This document shows positions 16,715-24,659 of a DNA stretch of 40,131 nt, piece after piece. Numbering within the stretch: position 1 is the stretch's first letter; the number at the start of each line of letters is the position of its first letter. The stretch comes from Deltaproteobacteria bacterium (lineage in GTDB: Bacteria > Desulfobacterota > Syntrophobacteria > Syntrophobacterales > Syntrophobacteraceae). Location of the stretch: NCBI GenBank assembly GCA_021793275.1, contig JAJYTC010000021.1, forward strand, positions 1 through 40,131, written 5' to 3'. The notes beneath the pieces are model-generated. The model saw nothing but the letters and a program-made list of their open reading frames with translations. It had not been told where the DNA came from and did no database searches. The position numbers were made by a program, and so were the translations under genes.

Positions 16715-17299
16715 ATGAAAAAGTATGGATGGATGACAGTTCTTATTCCGGTCGTCGTAGCAGCCGCTTTTTTACCCTTGGCCACCGCTTTCGGCGCAAA
16801 CCCTATCCAGGAGGGGACTCAATTCAATTACACCCTCCCTTCTCCTGTTTCCACGCAGGTCCAAAACTATCTCGGACTAAAGGCGATGGGGCCGTTCAAG
16901 GTCAACGACGTCAAAGCGCGGTGCGTGGTGATCGAACTGATGAGTTCCACCTGTCCGCACTGCCAGGCCGCCGCCCCCAATATGAATGAGCTCTACGAGC
17001 GGATGCAGACTGACCCGCAGATGGCGGACGTAAAGTTCTTCGCTATTGCCCTTGCCGATAGCAAACTTGGTGTAGAGACTTTCAGGAAAGAGTTCAAGAC
17101 GGTCTTCCCGATTCTGTTGGACAAAAACCATACAATTACGCATTCTTTGAAAGGCTTGGCTACTCCCACCACAATCATCGTTTCCACTAAAAGCGCCAAA
17201 GTGCTTGCTGTCCACCCGGGGGGAATCCACAATCCGGGTGGTTTCATAAAGCAGATAAAATTCGTCGAAGCCTTGGACGCTATGGACCAGTCGAAATAA
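16715..17299 (+). CDS. Periplasmic thioredoxin-fold protein with CPHC motif (TlpA/MauD-like)
   Basis: 194 aa from ATG 16715 (GGAG 6 nt upstream; the ORF-track start at 16703 is less likely). A signal peptide or N-terminal anchor covers residues 1-30. The redox motif STCPHCQAAAP corresponds to the thioredoxin active-site loop, with a DsbA-like CPHC core. FPILLDKNHTI and the cis-Pro region GLATPTTIIVS follow in the expected order for redoxin/TlpA folds. It likely handles thiols in the periplasm. First gene of a four-gene set followed by a CNB-rhodanese protein, a MauE/DoxX-like membrane protein and a lipoprotein. A MauD/MauE-type pairing (thiol protein plus membrane partner) is a reasonable comparison. 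Confidence 0.85.
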   Translation: MKKYGWMTVLIPVVVAAAFLPLATAFGANPIQEGTQFNYTLPSPVSTQVQNYLGLKAMGPFKVNDVKARCVVIELMSSTCPHCQAAAPNMNELYERMQTDPQMADVKFFAIALADSKLGVETFRKEFKTVFPILLDKNHTITHSLKGLATPTTIIVSTKSAKVLAVHPGGIHNPGGFIKQIKFVEALDAMDQSK

Positions 17300-17325
17300 C
17301 AACTAAGCCATGATGGGATGGTTGC

Positions 17326-18237
17326 ATGGAATTCAAAGACCGAAGGGATTTGCTGAAGAATTCCATCCTTGGGGATTTGCCCCCTGAAGAGATTGACAAG
17401 CTTGCCCGAACCGTTCCAATCAGGACTTTCGGGCCTGGAGAAGTCATTTTCGAAACGGGTGATTCCCCTGATGGTCTCTATATCATTTGCTCCGGTCGAG
17501 TAAGGATCTTCTTAAGGCTCGAAAATCACCGAGAGCGGGAACTCTCAGTCTGGGGGCCCGGCGATTACTTCGGAGAGGTCTCCCTTATGAGCGGCAACCC
17601 CCGCACCGCCAGTGCCCAAAGCCTTGAGCAGACCACTCTCATTATGCTCGACAGAAAGAATTTTGATCACATCACAAGCGATCACCCGGATTTCTCAAAG
17701 CGTTTCGTTCGGGAAGTGCTAAAGTTGCTCGCAGAAGAGCGCGGGATGCTTAAACAAGACTCCGATGCGGCAATCAATTATTCCAACGTGCGCTGGTTCG
17801 ACTTTGTCCTCTTGTTTGGGTTGAGCATTATTATGGCGATAACGTTTAATCTCTCCAACCCGAACGGCATTCCTTTCTTCCCCGGCCGTCCCGATCCGGT
17901 GCCTTCAGTCTCTCCGGCAGTGGTCATCAAAGAGCTTGGCCATACCCATCCGCTGATTGTCGACGCCATGCCGAGTAATTTTTTCGGACAAAAGCATATA
18001 AAGGGCGCGGTCAATATGCCTTTAGCCATTTTTAATTTCGTCTATCTGATGAGATTTGCGAATAAACCCAAAAATACCCCGATAGTGGTTTACGGAAATA
18101 CCATTAGCAGACCTTATGCCCTTGAAGTAGCGGATAGACTGCTCGCGCGAGGGTATACAAACGTCAAGGTCCTCAAAGGCGGGCTTGCGGCTTGGGAAGC
18201 ATCCGGCTATCCGGTTGGGAAAGGGGCCTTACAATGA
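17326..18237 (+). CDS. Cyclic-nucleotide-binding domain + TM helix + cysteine-less rhodanese domain
   Basis: 303 aa. Residues about 15-135 form a CRP-type cNMP-binding fold (PIRTFGPGEVIFETGD, GDYFGEVSLMSGNPRTASAQ, with the Gly-Glu...Arg pattern of a phosphate-binding cassette). A hydrophobic segment at about 158-175 (FVLLFGLSIIMAITF) looks like a single membrane helix. Residues about 195-300 form a rhodanese fold ending KVLKGGLAAWEASGYPV. The catalytic loop reads VVYGNTISR where active rhodaneses have Cys at the first loop position, and the domain has no Cys at all. The layout puts the sensor in the cytoplasm and the rhodanese fold in the periplasm. It lies 26 nt after the thioredoxin-fold gene and overlaps the next gene (ATGA). 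Confidence 0.88.
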   Translation: MEFKDRRDLLKNSILGDLPPEEIDKLARTVPIRTFGPGEVIFETGDSPDGLYIICSGRVRIFLRLENHRERELSVWGPGDYFGEVSLMSGNPRTASAQSLEQTTLIMLDRKNFDHITSDHPDFSKRFVREVLKLLAEERGMLKQDSDAAINYSNVRWFDFVLLFGLSIIMAITFNLSNPNGIPFFPGRPDPVPSVSPAVVIKELGHTHPLIVDAMPSNFFGQKHIKGAVNMPLAIFNFVYLMRFANKPKNTPIVVYGNTISRPYALEVADRLLARGYTNVKVLKGGLAAWEASGYPVGKGALQ

Positions 18238-18734
18238 ACCGGTCTTTTATAAAGCGAGTGCTGACCAGCGAGTACCTTTCTTTCGTGCTAAGACTTTACG
18301 TCGGCTTTTTCTTTATCTACGCGAGCCTTAGCAAGATTCCCTATCCGGCTCAATTTGCGCAGGCGGTAGCCAATTACCGGCTCATTCCGTACATGTTTCT
18401 AAACACCAGCTCCCTGATACTGCCATGGATCGAACTCGTCGCCGGCTTTTTCCTGGTCGTCAGGTTCAGGCCGCGGGCGGCGGTAATAGTGATCGGACTC
18501 CTCCTGATCATGTTCGAGGTAATGGTGCTGGTAAACATGTACTGGGGCGCTCCGATCACCTGCGGATGTTACGACGCGGTAGGCGAGCCCATAGGCTGGA
18601 AAAAGGTTTCTGAAAATGCGCTGATGCTGGTTTTTTGCGTGCAGATCTATCTTTATAGCAGACCTGAGCTTTTGAGCAAATTCAGACCGATTATGCGCTA
18701 CCAGAGCAAAATCACCACAACCGCTAAATCCTGA
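18234..18734 (+). CDS. MauE/DoxX-like integral membrane protein
   Basis: 166 aa from ATG 18234, which overlaps the preceding TGA. The ORF-track start at 18192 is upstream of this and unlikely. Four hydrophobic helices are visible, starting with LRLYVGFFFIYASLSKI, which carries the Gly/Ser/Lys pattern of DoxX/MauE helix 1. A Cys pair occurs in PITCGCYDAVGEPIGW, typical of MauE-like proteins, which support disulfide formation or quinone-linked thiol oxidation. With the CPHC protein in the same operon, a thiol redox or sulfane-sulfur role in the envelope is suggested but not proven. Confidence 0.85.
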   Translation: MNRSFIKRVLTSEYLSFVLRLYVGFFFIYASLSKIPYPAQFAQAVANYRLIPYMFLNTSSLILPWIELVAGFFLVVRFRPRAAVIVIGLLLIMFEVMVLVNMYWGAPITCGCYDAVGEPIGWKKVSENALMLVFCVQIYLYSRPELLSKFRPIMRYQSKITTTAKS

Positions 18735-18744
18735 GGAATTCAAA

Positions 18745-19089
18745 ATGGGAAAAAAACCGCGCGTTCCGGTTTTAGCATGCTTTTTATGCCTTTTTTGCGT
18801 TACGGCTTTTTCCGGATGCGGCTCCGGCGCCAAAGGTCTGGTAGGCTCATACAAAGCCGAAACCTCGGCTCCGTCGCCTCACGGTAGTGTGTCCATGGAG
18901 CTCAAAGAAACAGGCGCAGGGGTCTGGATGGTTGGTGACAACGAAATCACTTTCTCCTGGCATGTGAAAGGCGACCAACTCAGGCTTTACACTAAGAATG
19001 GCGGAATAATCACTGGAGAGCTGAAAGGCGGGGTTATTCAGATCTCGCTTCCGGGGCTTAACAAACTCTCCTTCAAGAAGACCAAATAG
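18745..19089 (+). CDS. Small lipoprotein
   Basis: 114 aa with a lipobox: basic MGKKPR, a hydrophobic stretch, then AFSGC with Cys as the predicted lipidated residue. The mature part is a small beta-rich domain (VSMELKETGAGVW, GGIITGELKGGVI) without a known name. GAGGAATTCAAA lies before the ATG. Last gene of the 16.7-19.1 kb operon, 10 nt after the MauE/DoxX-like gene, so probably part of the same envelope function. Confidence 0.85.
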   Translation: MGKKPRVPVLACFLCLFCVTAFSGCGSGAKGLVGSYKAETSAPSPHGSVSMELKETGAGVWMVGDNEITFSWHVKGDQLRLYTKNGGIITGELKGGVIQISLPGLNKLSFKKTK

Positions 19090-19216
19090 GGGCTTGCTGG
19101 TCCTGGAGGCAGATCTGCTTCGCCCATCGGAGGCCGAAGCTCCTCAAAGGCGAGTCTTTTCATCCTCAGCTGTTTACGTATAACTTGCGTATTCCGGCGT
19201 GTCATTGTCTAAGAGG

Positions 19217-19274
19217 GACGGAGGCATGAGCGATAATTTACGCTATGCCATCCCCGCCGAGGGGGCACTCCGTC
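19217..19274 (+). other. Potential three-way-junction structured element
   Basis: Outer stem GACGGAG (19217-19223) pairs with CTCCGTC (19268-19274). Inside are two hairpins: GGCAT-g-AGCG / CGCT-ATGCC around an 8-nt A/T loop (19223-19249), and CCCC/GGGG around GCCGA (19252-19264). It lies about 130 nt after the lipoprotein gene, in the 400-nt gap before the converging AmiS/UreI gene. Function unknown; it could be an operon 3' end or a small RNA. Confidence 0.45.
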
Positions 19275-19353
19275 TTTCCGGCCGTTAACCGGCTAATCCC
19301 GATCCTTCAGGTAAGCCACTGAAATTGTGTGGATTAGCTGGTTAACCGGAAAG
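19274..19353. repeat. Imperfect inverted repeat (about 23-26 bp arms)
   Basis: CTTTCCGG-(CCG)-TTAACCGGCTAATCC at 19274-19299 is the reverse complement of GGATTAGCTGGTTAACCGGAAAG at 19331-19353, apart from a 3-nt insertion and one mismatch. The loop is about 31 nt. It follows directly after the three-way-junction element. No T-tract follows the right arm closely. It may be a decayed terminal-repeat element or a structured 3' end. Confidence 0.6.
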
Positions 19354-19426
19354 TCTTGTATTTACGATTTCTTTTCTCAAATCTCCAAGCGCTTGCAAAG
19401 TCTCAACATGACCCCTCTTTCCGACC

Positions 19427-19458
19427 TGCGAAACCTATTTCAAGTTGCGGCTCTACCA
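19427..19458. repeat. 32-bp perfect inverted repeat, left copy (3' side of the AmiS/UreI gene)
   Basis: Begins TGCGAAACCTATTTC and ends GGCTCTACCA. It is the exact reverse complement of 20203-20234, all 32 positions. It lies 31 nt beyond the stop of the AmiS/UreI gene. Confidence 0.95.
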
Positions 19459-19489
19459 CCTTCATACCCTGAGGTTCGAGTTAGGCGGA

Positions 19490-20182
19490 TCAAGCAGGAG
19501 TCGAGCGGTACCAGACTCCCACCGCCCCTGCATTAAAGTAAGCCAGCGCGGGATAAGCAATGGTGACAATAGAAATGGCCACGCAATACCAGCCTGTAAA
19601 CGTGAGCGCACTAAAATTTCCTAGTCCAAACACCCAGAAGAAAAGGAAGAAAGCTATTGCATAAGAAATCCATAGGAGGCCGAATTGCGGAACTTTAGGA
19701 AGGTGAGACCCGAAAATATGGAAATAGCCCAAGCCACAGATAAATACAAAAACGGACATCGGGAGACTGTACCAACCCAAAGGTTGAAACGCCGCAAACC
19801 CCACGAAGGGATTGGGCTTGGCGCCTGCTGTAACGGCGGCTTTTGCCAGTGCCGCATACTCCGGATTATACATGTTGAACAAACCGAACCCCAACAAAAG
19901 GTATGCTATGGCAAAAGTAAGGACTGCGGAAGACACCACTGCGGAAACGGTATCCCCGAAACCTTTGTATGTGTCCATGGCGATAATAAGTATAGCCAGG
20001 ATGACCATTATTGCGCCGATGATTAGATTTAAATCTGCTACTCCTGATGCGGAGAAGCCCAGGGTCAGAATTCCGATGTTCGGCGCTCCGGCAACAGGGC
20101 TGAAGGCCGTAATAACTCCAGCACAAATCATTCCATTTACAAACAAAAGCGCCCCTACCAAATACAGCACCAAATAAACCAT
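19490..20182 (-). CDS. AmiS/UreI family urea or short-chain amide channel
   Basis: 230 aa, almost wholly hydrophobic with about six to seven membrane helices. It starts MVYLVLYLVGALLFVNGM, which matches the AmiS/UreI N-terminus. Internal segments PLGWYSLPMSVFVFICGLGYF and a late YPAL are also typical of this family, which passively conducts urea or small amides through the inner membrane. AAAGGATAAAATC precedes the ATG. No amidase or urease gene is adjacent. Its DNA is boxed by a perfect 32-bp inverted repeat whose copies lie just outside the ribosome binding site and just past the stop. Confidence 0.9.
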   Translation of the reverse strand: MVYLVLYLVGALLFVNGMICAGVITAFSPVAGAPNIGILTLGFSASGVADLNLIIGAIMVILAILIIAMDTYKGFGDTVSAVVSSAVLTFAIAYLLLGFGLFNMYNPEYAALAKAAVTAGAKPNPFVGFAAFQPLGWYSLPMSVFVFICGLGYFHIFGSHLPKVPQFGLLWISYAIAFFLFFWVFGLGNFSALTFTGWYCVAISIVTIAYPALAYFNAGAVGVWYRSTPA

Positions 20183-20202
20183 GATTTTATCCTTTCTCTA
20201 AT

Positions 20203-20234
20203 TGGTAGAGCCGCAACTTGAAATAGGTTTCGCA
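20203..20234. repeat. 32-bp perfect inverted repeat, right copy (5' side of the AmiS/UreI gene)
   Basis: Begins TGGTAGAGCCGCAAC and ends TAGGTTTCGCA. Exact reverse complement of 19427-19458. It sits 20 nt upstream of the AmiS/UreI start codon, so the ribosome binding site is inside the boxed segment and any upstream promoter is outside it. Confidence 0.95.
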
Positions 20235-20277
20235 CGTTGATTTGCTATGGAAAACGATCTCCCTACGGGTTAATGGC

Positions 20278-20322
20278 TTTTGGTTATGTGATAAGAATTA
20301 CACCTCCTTCTTATCACCAAAA
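20278..20322 (-). promoter_or_regulatory. Strong hairpin in the AmiS/UreI upstream region
   Basis: GTGATAAGAA pairs with TTCTTATCAC around a 10-nt loop. TTTTG/CAAAA extends the stem beyond a 5-nt bulge. On the minus strand the loop exposes GGAGGTGTAA, a Shine-Dalgarno-like sequence. It lies about 95-140 nt upstream of the AmiS/UreI ATG and would be in its leader if transcription starts further upstream. Confidence 0.5.
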
Positions 20323-20404
20323 CCAGTGTTGTCTCGTGTCTGCTATAACGTATGCTTATGGTATTGACGCAATCACCTCCTCTCTGCGGCCGCTCCTCTC
20401 ACCT

Positions 20405-20420
20405 TGCAAAGCTACCACCA
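20405..20420 (-). promoter_or_regulatory. Weak candidate sigma54 promoter for the AmiS/UreI gene
   Basis: On the minus strand TGGTGGTAGCTTTGCA has the invariant GG and GC of the -24/-12 elements at correct spacing, plus a good TTTGCA, but the rest of the -24 box deviates. Nitrogen-linked channels are often sigma54-controlled, which makes it worth listing. Chance occurrence is quite possible. Confidence 0.25.
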
Positions 20421-21063
20421 CTCCGAGCAAAAAAATATTTTATTGCCGCCCACAGGCCTGACGCTGCAACGCGGCCGAACCACACCCACTGCTGTTACAG
20501 CCGGTGAGAAAATAGGGCAAAACTGGCGGCCGAAAACCTGATAGCCTCTCATTACGCAATTTTGCACATCAAGCAGTTTTTTTTACTGGATTCCTTTCTT
20601 AATTATTTCAAAGGTCCTCCATGTCATGGTGAAGCTCACTACCAATGGATCGTTTTAGATTTATCGCTTTACGGAGAATTAAGAGGGGCGAGAAAAGGAT
20701 AGCTGAATTGAGGCGAATATCAGTACAGGTATCATTTAACCCGAAAGCTGTTTGAAATGCAATCGCTAGAACTCACCATTTTGGAATAGTTAATAGTAAC
20801 TGTGCTGGATTTTGTTGAGGATAACAGCGGGACATCAGGTTCATGCCAAGCGAGGTTGGTAATATATTCAAAAAAACCGGCCGCAACCAAATCGGCCTTC
20901 AATCTCCCGGTTGTGGCCAGCCCGCGTGGATGTTTAGGCAATACTTCCCCTTTCACTTTTCCTGCATCCGTCTCCAAAAAGCCGCTGTCGCATTGGCATT
21001 AAAGGCTCAACGATTGCGTTTTTTACCCCGCTCTGAAAAAGTCTTATCAAAAAACTTAATTGG
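20421..21063. other. Long gap without a supported gene
   Basis: Between the AmiS/UreI leader and the chemoreceptor there is no ORF with a credible start. The minus frame 20732..20998 stays open for about 90 codons and reads KGEVLPKHPRGLATTGRL in part, but lacks an ATG and a ribosome binding site. It may be a gene relic. The DNA is visibly more A/T-rich than the neighbouring genes. Confidence 0.4.
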
Positions 21064-21071
21064 TCCGATAA
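21064..21071 (+). promoter_or_regulatory. Possible sigma28 -10 element for the chemoreceptor gene
   Basis: TCCGATAA matches the flagellar/chemotaxis sigma28 -10 box GCCGATAA in 7 of 8 positions, about 100 nt before the start. The -35 box at the expected distance is poor, so this is only suggestive. Confidence 0.3.
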
Positions 21072-21169
21072 GCATTTTGCGGGCGAATTTTTCCCGAAGT
21101 GGGATAACGATTCCGGATCGCAGCGGCCTCATAAAGCGATATCAATATCGAAACAAGGATTGAATAGGT

Positions 21170-23071
21170 ATGCGTGGATTCAAAGATCTCAAAATTCAAC
21201 AAAAAATGTTTTTCCCGAATATATTGAATTTTCTGCTGCTTTGCGCCCTTATTTTTTTCTTTATAAATTCACGCGCCATGATTAGAGATCTTTCTCAAAA
21301 GCAGAAAACGGTCAATAAAATTATATATGAGCTGCAGAATATGGCTTATAACTTACGTTCGTACATGAACGGGCGCATTTCTTTCGCCGAATTTAGTAAG
21401 GGCTATGCTACGATGCTGCATGGATTAAAAGATCGTAAGATGTCCGGAAAATATGAACAACTGTTTGCTGAGATAAAAGCTATCCATGATGTGCGAACAT
21501 CAAACACCAAAATTGAACATGAAATCAATGCATTAACGAACAATTCCATCGAACAGTCCAATACATATATCAAAGAAGTGGTCAAAAAACTTGCGAATCC
21601 AAATACCAGTTCGAGCGTTAGCACGCTGGAAAGGATGGTTATCCTCGGCGCTAACATCAACACTACATCGAATTACCGGCTGAAAGTGCTCTTTGCCCGT
21701 ATGAGGGGAGACATCAGGGAAGATAAGGCCCTCCAGGACTTGACCTCGAGCCTGATTACCAATACCGAAGGCGACATGAAAAAACTTGCCGGCACCCCCT
21801 TTGAAGCATTGCCGAAAAGTTCCGAGAAAAGCCTCCTCGAGATCAGCAAATTGGCTACATGCTATGTCCATAATGTCACTGTCCAACAGGCCCTTCAAAA
21901 AAACGTTTCCGCCCTGATTCAGGAGAGCCTGAAAAATATCAAAGAGGTAAGACGCCAAAACAGTGAAAAACTTTTCAGCACCCTGAAAAGCTATTTTCGC
22001 AGCATGCTGATCGTCATCCTGACCGTTACCATCCTGGCAAGCCTGATCGGCTTTTTCACGGCCAGGTCCGTTTCCGGGGCATTGAGGAACATTATCCTGG
22101 GACTCTCGACGTCCTCAGGCGAGGTGAGTTCGGCTGCCGGTCAGCTGTTGCAAGCCAGCCATACGCTGGCCGAAGGCGCCACGGAGCAGGCGGCTTCCAT
22201 GGAAGAAATCTCGGCTTCACTGGAGGAAATATCCGCGATGACAAAAGGCAACGCCAAACATGCAACCGACGCGGACAGCCTCATGAGGGAGACCAAACGT
22301 ACTTTTGACAATGCCAATGCTTCGATGGGCCGGGTGACGGCATCGATGGAAGAGATCTCCAAGGCTAGCGAGGAGACCTCCAAGATCATTAAGACCATTG
22401 ATGAGATCGCTTTCCAGACCAACTTGCTCGCCCTGAATGCCGCCGTGGAAGCCGCTCGTGCGGGTGAAGCAGGAGCTGGATTCGCCGTAGTCGCCGACGA
22501 AGTCCGCAACCTGGCCATGAGGGCGTCGGAGGCAGCAAAAAATACGGCTGCGCTGATCGAAAGCACCGTGGAAAAGGTGAAAGAGGGTTCGCAACTTCTG
22601 ACCGGCACAAGCGAAGCCTTTGGCGGGTTGGGCAGTTCAACCGTCAGGGTCGCCGATCTAATTGACGAAATCGCCACTGCGTCCAGAGAGCAATCCACGG
22701 GTATAGGCCAGGTCAGTGCTGCGGTGAGCGACATGGACCAGGTGATCCAGAAAAATTCGGCAAATGCAGAGGAAACGTCTGCCGCTTCGCAACAGATGAC
22801 CACCCAGGCGGAGCAGATGAAAAACCTGGTTGCAAGTCTTGTTGCTCTGGTCGGAACAGGTGGAGACCGTTTCGGCGATGGCAGTTCGCGGACCGAAACC
22901 CGAAAGCACGCGGCCTATTCCCTTACTGCGCCTGTAAAACCCTCGGCCCTCGCCGGACAAAAAGCTGTCGGCGGCAATGGTTCTGCTTTGCCTGCACCCG
23001 GTTTTGCCGGCAAAAAAGAAAAAGCCGAAAAATCGGTCTCAACCGATGATTCCGGGTCGTGGTCTTTCTGA
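21170..23071 (+). CDS. Methyl-accepting chemotaxis protein
   Basis: 633 aa. TM1 at about 14-34 ([18 protein letters not shown]), a largely helical sensor region to about 275, and TM2 at about 278-298 ([17 protein letters not shown]). The cytoplasmic coiled-coil signalling domain covers about 310-560 with the conserved hairpin tip [20 protein letters not shown] (about 411-430). Gln/Glu-rich methylation-type helices flank it ([18 protein letters not shown]). HAMP is short or atypical. The C-terminus is a low-complexity tail. It signals through CheA/CheW, which are not in the window. The sensor domain was not recognised, so the ligand is unknown. It converges on acpS with a 16-nt gap. Confidence 0.95.
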   Translation: MRGFKDLKIQQKMFFPNILNFLLLCALIFFFINSRAMIRDLSQKQKTVNKIIYELQNMAYNLRSYMNGRISFAEFSKGYATMLHGLKDRKMSGKYEQLFAEIKAIHDVRTSNTKIEHEINALTNNSIEQSNTYIKEVVKKLANPNTSSSVSTLERMVILGANINTTSNYRLKVLFARMRGDIREDKALQDLTSSLITNTEGDMKKLAGTPFEALPKSSEKSLLEISKLATCYVHNVTVQQALQKNVSALIQESLKNIKEVRRQNSEKLFSTLKSYFRSMLIVILTVTILASLIGFFTARSVSGALRNIILGLSTSSGEVSSAAGQLLQASHTLAEGATEQAASMEEISASLEEISAMTKGNAKHATDADSLMRETKRTFDNANASMGRVTASMEEISKASEETSKIIKTIDEIAFQTNLLALNAAVEAARAGEAGAGFAVVADEVRNLAMRASEAAKNTAALIESTVEKVKEGSQLLTGTSEAFGGLGSSTVRVADLIDEIATASREQSTGIGQVSAAVSDMDQVIQKNSANAEETSAASQQMTTQAEQMKNLVASLVALVGTGGDRFGDGSSRTETRKHAAYSLTAPVKPSALAGQKAVGGNGSALPAPGFAGKKEKAEKSVSTDDSGSWSF

Positions 23072-23077
23072 GCGGGA

Positions 23078-23102
23078 GTTGCGGGGGTCATGTCTCCGCA
23101 AC
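23078..23102. terminator. Hairpin between converging chemoreceptor and acpS genes
   Basis: GTTGCGG (23078) pairs with CCGCAAC (23096) across an 11-nt loop that includes the acpS stop codon. It lacks a T-run on either side, so it is at best a weak bidirectional terminator. Confidence 0.3.
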
Positions 23103-23468
23103 AACCACTGCCGCCGCGTATTCCCCTTCGTCCGTGAGGCTGAGGTGCCAGGAGCGTACGCCCTTTTCGGCGCAGTAGCCGAGAGCGCGCTCAGTGAGGA
23201 AGATTTGCGGCTTTCCGAGCCGGTCCGATCTGATTTCGATATCGCGCCACATGATCGGCTTTCGCATCCCCAGGCCCAGGGCTTTGACAAACGCCTCCTT
23301 TGCGGCGAACCTCATGGCGAGGCACGTGGTGCGTTTTTTTCCAGCCGAACAATATTCCAGCTCCGCTTCGGTGAATACCCGCTTCTCGAACCGATCGCCC
23401 CAACGGCCAAGGGAGCTGCTAAGACGCGCCACAAGCACGATATCTATACCAATCCCATATATCGGCAC
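23088..23468 (-). CDS. acpS: Holo-[acyl-carrier-protein] synthase
   Basis: 126 aa, standard AcpS length, GTG start 4 nt after the pdxJ stop. Signatures: YGIGIDIV with the Mg-binding Asp9, and RFAAKEAFVKALG with the second metal ligand Glu. It transfers 4'-phosphopantetheine from CoA to apo-ACP, switching on fatty-acid synthesis. The pdxJ-acpS order is common in proteobacteria. Last gene of the minus-strand phoH-pgpH-ybeY-pdxJ-acpS run. Confidence 0.96.
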   Translation of the reverse strand: MPIYGIGIDIVLVARLSSSLGRWGDRFEKRVFTEAELEYCSAGKKRTTCLAMRFAAKEAFVKALGLGMRKPIMWRDIEIRSDRLGKPQIFLTERALGYCAEKGVRSWHLSLTDEGEYAAAVVVAET

Positions 23469-23472
23469 AGGG

Positions 23473-24186
23473 TCAGCCTATCAACTGGAGCATTTCGCGA
23501 ACCGCCCGGTCCATTCCCACCAGGACCGCCCGGGCGATTATCGAGTGTCCGATGCTGAATTCCTCAATCTCTGTTACGTTTTTCAGCCAAAGGATATTCA
23601 GGTAATCCACCCCGTGGCCGGCGTGAACTCCTATCTCGAGCTTTTTTGCCAGCCTGGCCGCAGTAATGAGTCGCTCAAACTGCTCCTGGCGATCGGCAAA
23701 AGACTTCGCTTCCGCAAAAGTCCCTGTGTGGAGTTCTATGTAGTCGGCTTCGAGCTTTCGGGCCGCTTTAATTTGCTTGGCATCCGGATCTATGAACAGG
23801 CTGACGGCGATCCCGCTGCCGTGAAGCGTTTCTACGACGCCTTTTAGCGTGTTTTCGAAAACGGCCACATCCAGGCCGCCTTCGGTCGTGAGTTCCTGGC
23901 GCTTTTCCGGGACAAGCGTAGCCACATCCGGTTTTATCTTCTGGGCGATTTCGACCATCTCCCTGGTGGCCGCCATCTCGAGGTTGAGCTTTGTCTTGAC
24001 CGTCTTACGCAGCACGGCGACATCCCTGTCCTGGATATGGCGCCGGTCCTCCCTCAGGTGGACCACTATCCCGTGTGCCCCGGCAAGCTCGGCAAACACC
24101 GCCGCGGCTACCGGGTCCGGTTCTGCAGCGAGCCGGGCCTGCCTGACCGTGGCTACATGGTCGACATTTATAGCGAGTCTTGGCAA
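23473..24186 (-). CDS. pdxJ: Pyridoxine 5'-phosphate synthase
   Basis: The start is set at the TTG codon at 24186 (then [18 protein letters not shown]), which has GAGGAGG just upstream. The ORF-track GTG at 24207 would include that Shine-Dalgarno in the coding region. About 237 aa, the normal size for PdxJ. Family motifs [21 protein letters not shown] and [12 protein letters not shown] are present. It condenses 1-deoxyxylulose 5-phosphate with aminoacetone phosphate to form pyridoxine 5'-phosphate. It overlaps the end of ybeY by 19 nt. Confidence 0.95.
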   Translation of the reverse strand: MPRLAINVDHVATVRQARLAAEPDPVAAAVFAELAGAHGIVVHLREDRRHIQDRDVAVLRKTVKTKLNLEMAATREMVEIAQKIKPDVATLVPEKRQELTTEGGLDVAVFENTLKGVVETLHGSGIAVSLFIDPDAKQIKAARKLEADYIELHTGTFAEAKSFADRQEQFERLITAARLAKKLEIGVHAGHGVDYLNILWLKNVTEIEEFSIGHSIIARAVLVGMDRAVREMLQLIG

Positions 24187-24659
24187 TTTTCCTCCTCGTA
24201 GAACCACTCGAATTCTTTCCCGCCATGGCCGAGCATCGAAAGCAGTTCTTCGGTTTTGAGTTTAACTTTTCTGGCTTCGGCGGGGCCCTCTTCATGGTTG
24301 AGGCCCAGCAGGTGAAGAATACCATGGATGAGCAGCAGATCCAGCACCGATTCGAACGCTGTGCGGTTTTCCTCGCTCATTGCCCTTGCCGTTTGAGCCG
24401 AAATGACCACGTCTCCGAGTATATCGGAAGCAATCCCGCCGAATTCGCCCTCGAGCATCGGAAAGGAAAGCACGTCGGTAGCATGGTCGATCCCGCGGTA
24501 TCGAAGATTGAGGCTCGCCATCTCGGCGTCATCGACGATAAGGATGCTCAGTTCCGACTCAGTGTATCCCAAGGCGCTTAAGACCCGGCTCGCCGCGTTC
24601 TTTACTGAGCCCCGTTTTATCTTTATCGTGCTTTGGTTCGCGACCTGGATCCGGGCCAT
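24168..24659 (-). CDS. ybeY: YbeY endoribonuclease (16S rRNA maturation)
   Basis: 163 aa from ATG 24659 (MARIQVANQ), preferred over 24677 because GGAAAGG lies about 9 nt before it. The zinc site [11 protein letters not shown] (HX3HX5H) is at about 111-121, and the conserved [10 protein letters not shown] precedes it. YbeY is a single-strand RNase needed for 16S 3'-end processing and ribosome quality control. Its start lies about 100 nt inside the 3' end of the HD-domain gene, an unusually long overlap. This suggests either translational coupling or a late extension of the upstream protein's tail. Confidence 0.95.
   Translation of the reverse strand: MARIQVANQSTIKIKRGSVKNAASRVLSALGYTESELSILIVDDAEMASLNLRYRGIDHATDVLSFPMLEGEFGGIASDILGDVVISAQTARAMSEENRTAFESVLDLLLIHGILHLLGLNHEEGPAEARKVKLKTEELLSMLGHGGKEFEWFYEEENCQDSL

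Noticed and set aside
19274-19353. Integron attC site
   Set aside because: The inverted repeat contains GTTAAC-like cores, but the attC end consensus and unpaired bulge pattern do not fit, and no integrase or cassette array is present.
19427-20234. Insertion sequence or MITE interpretation of the 32-bp inverted repeats
   Set aside because: No transposase is inside, no flanking target-site duplication is visible, and the interior is just an intact channel gene; kept only as an alternative in the finding.
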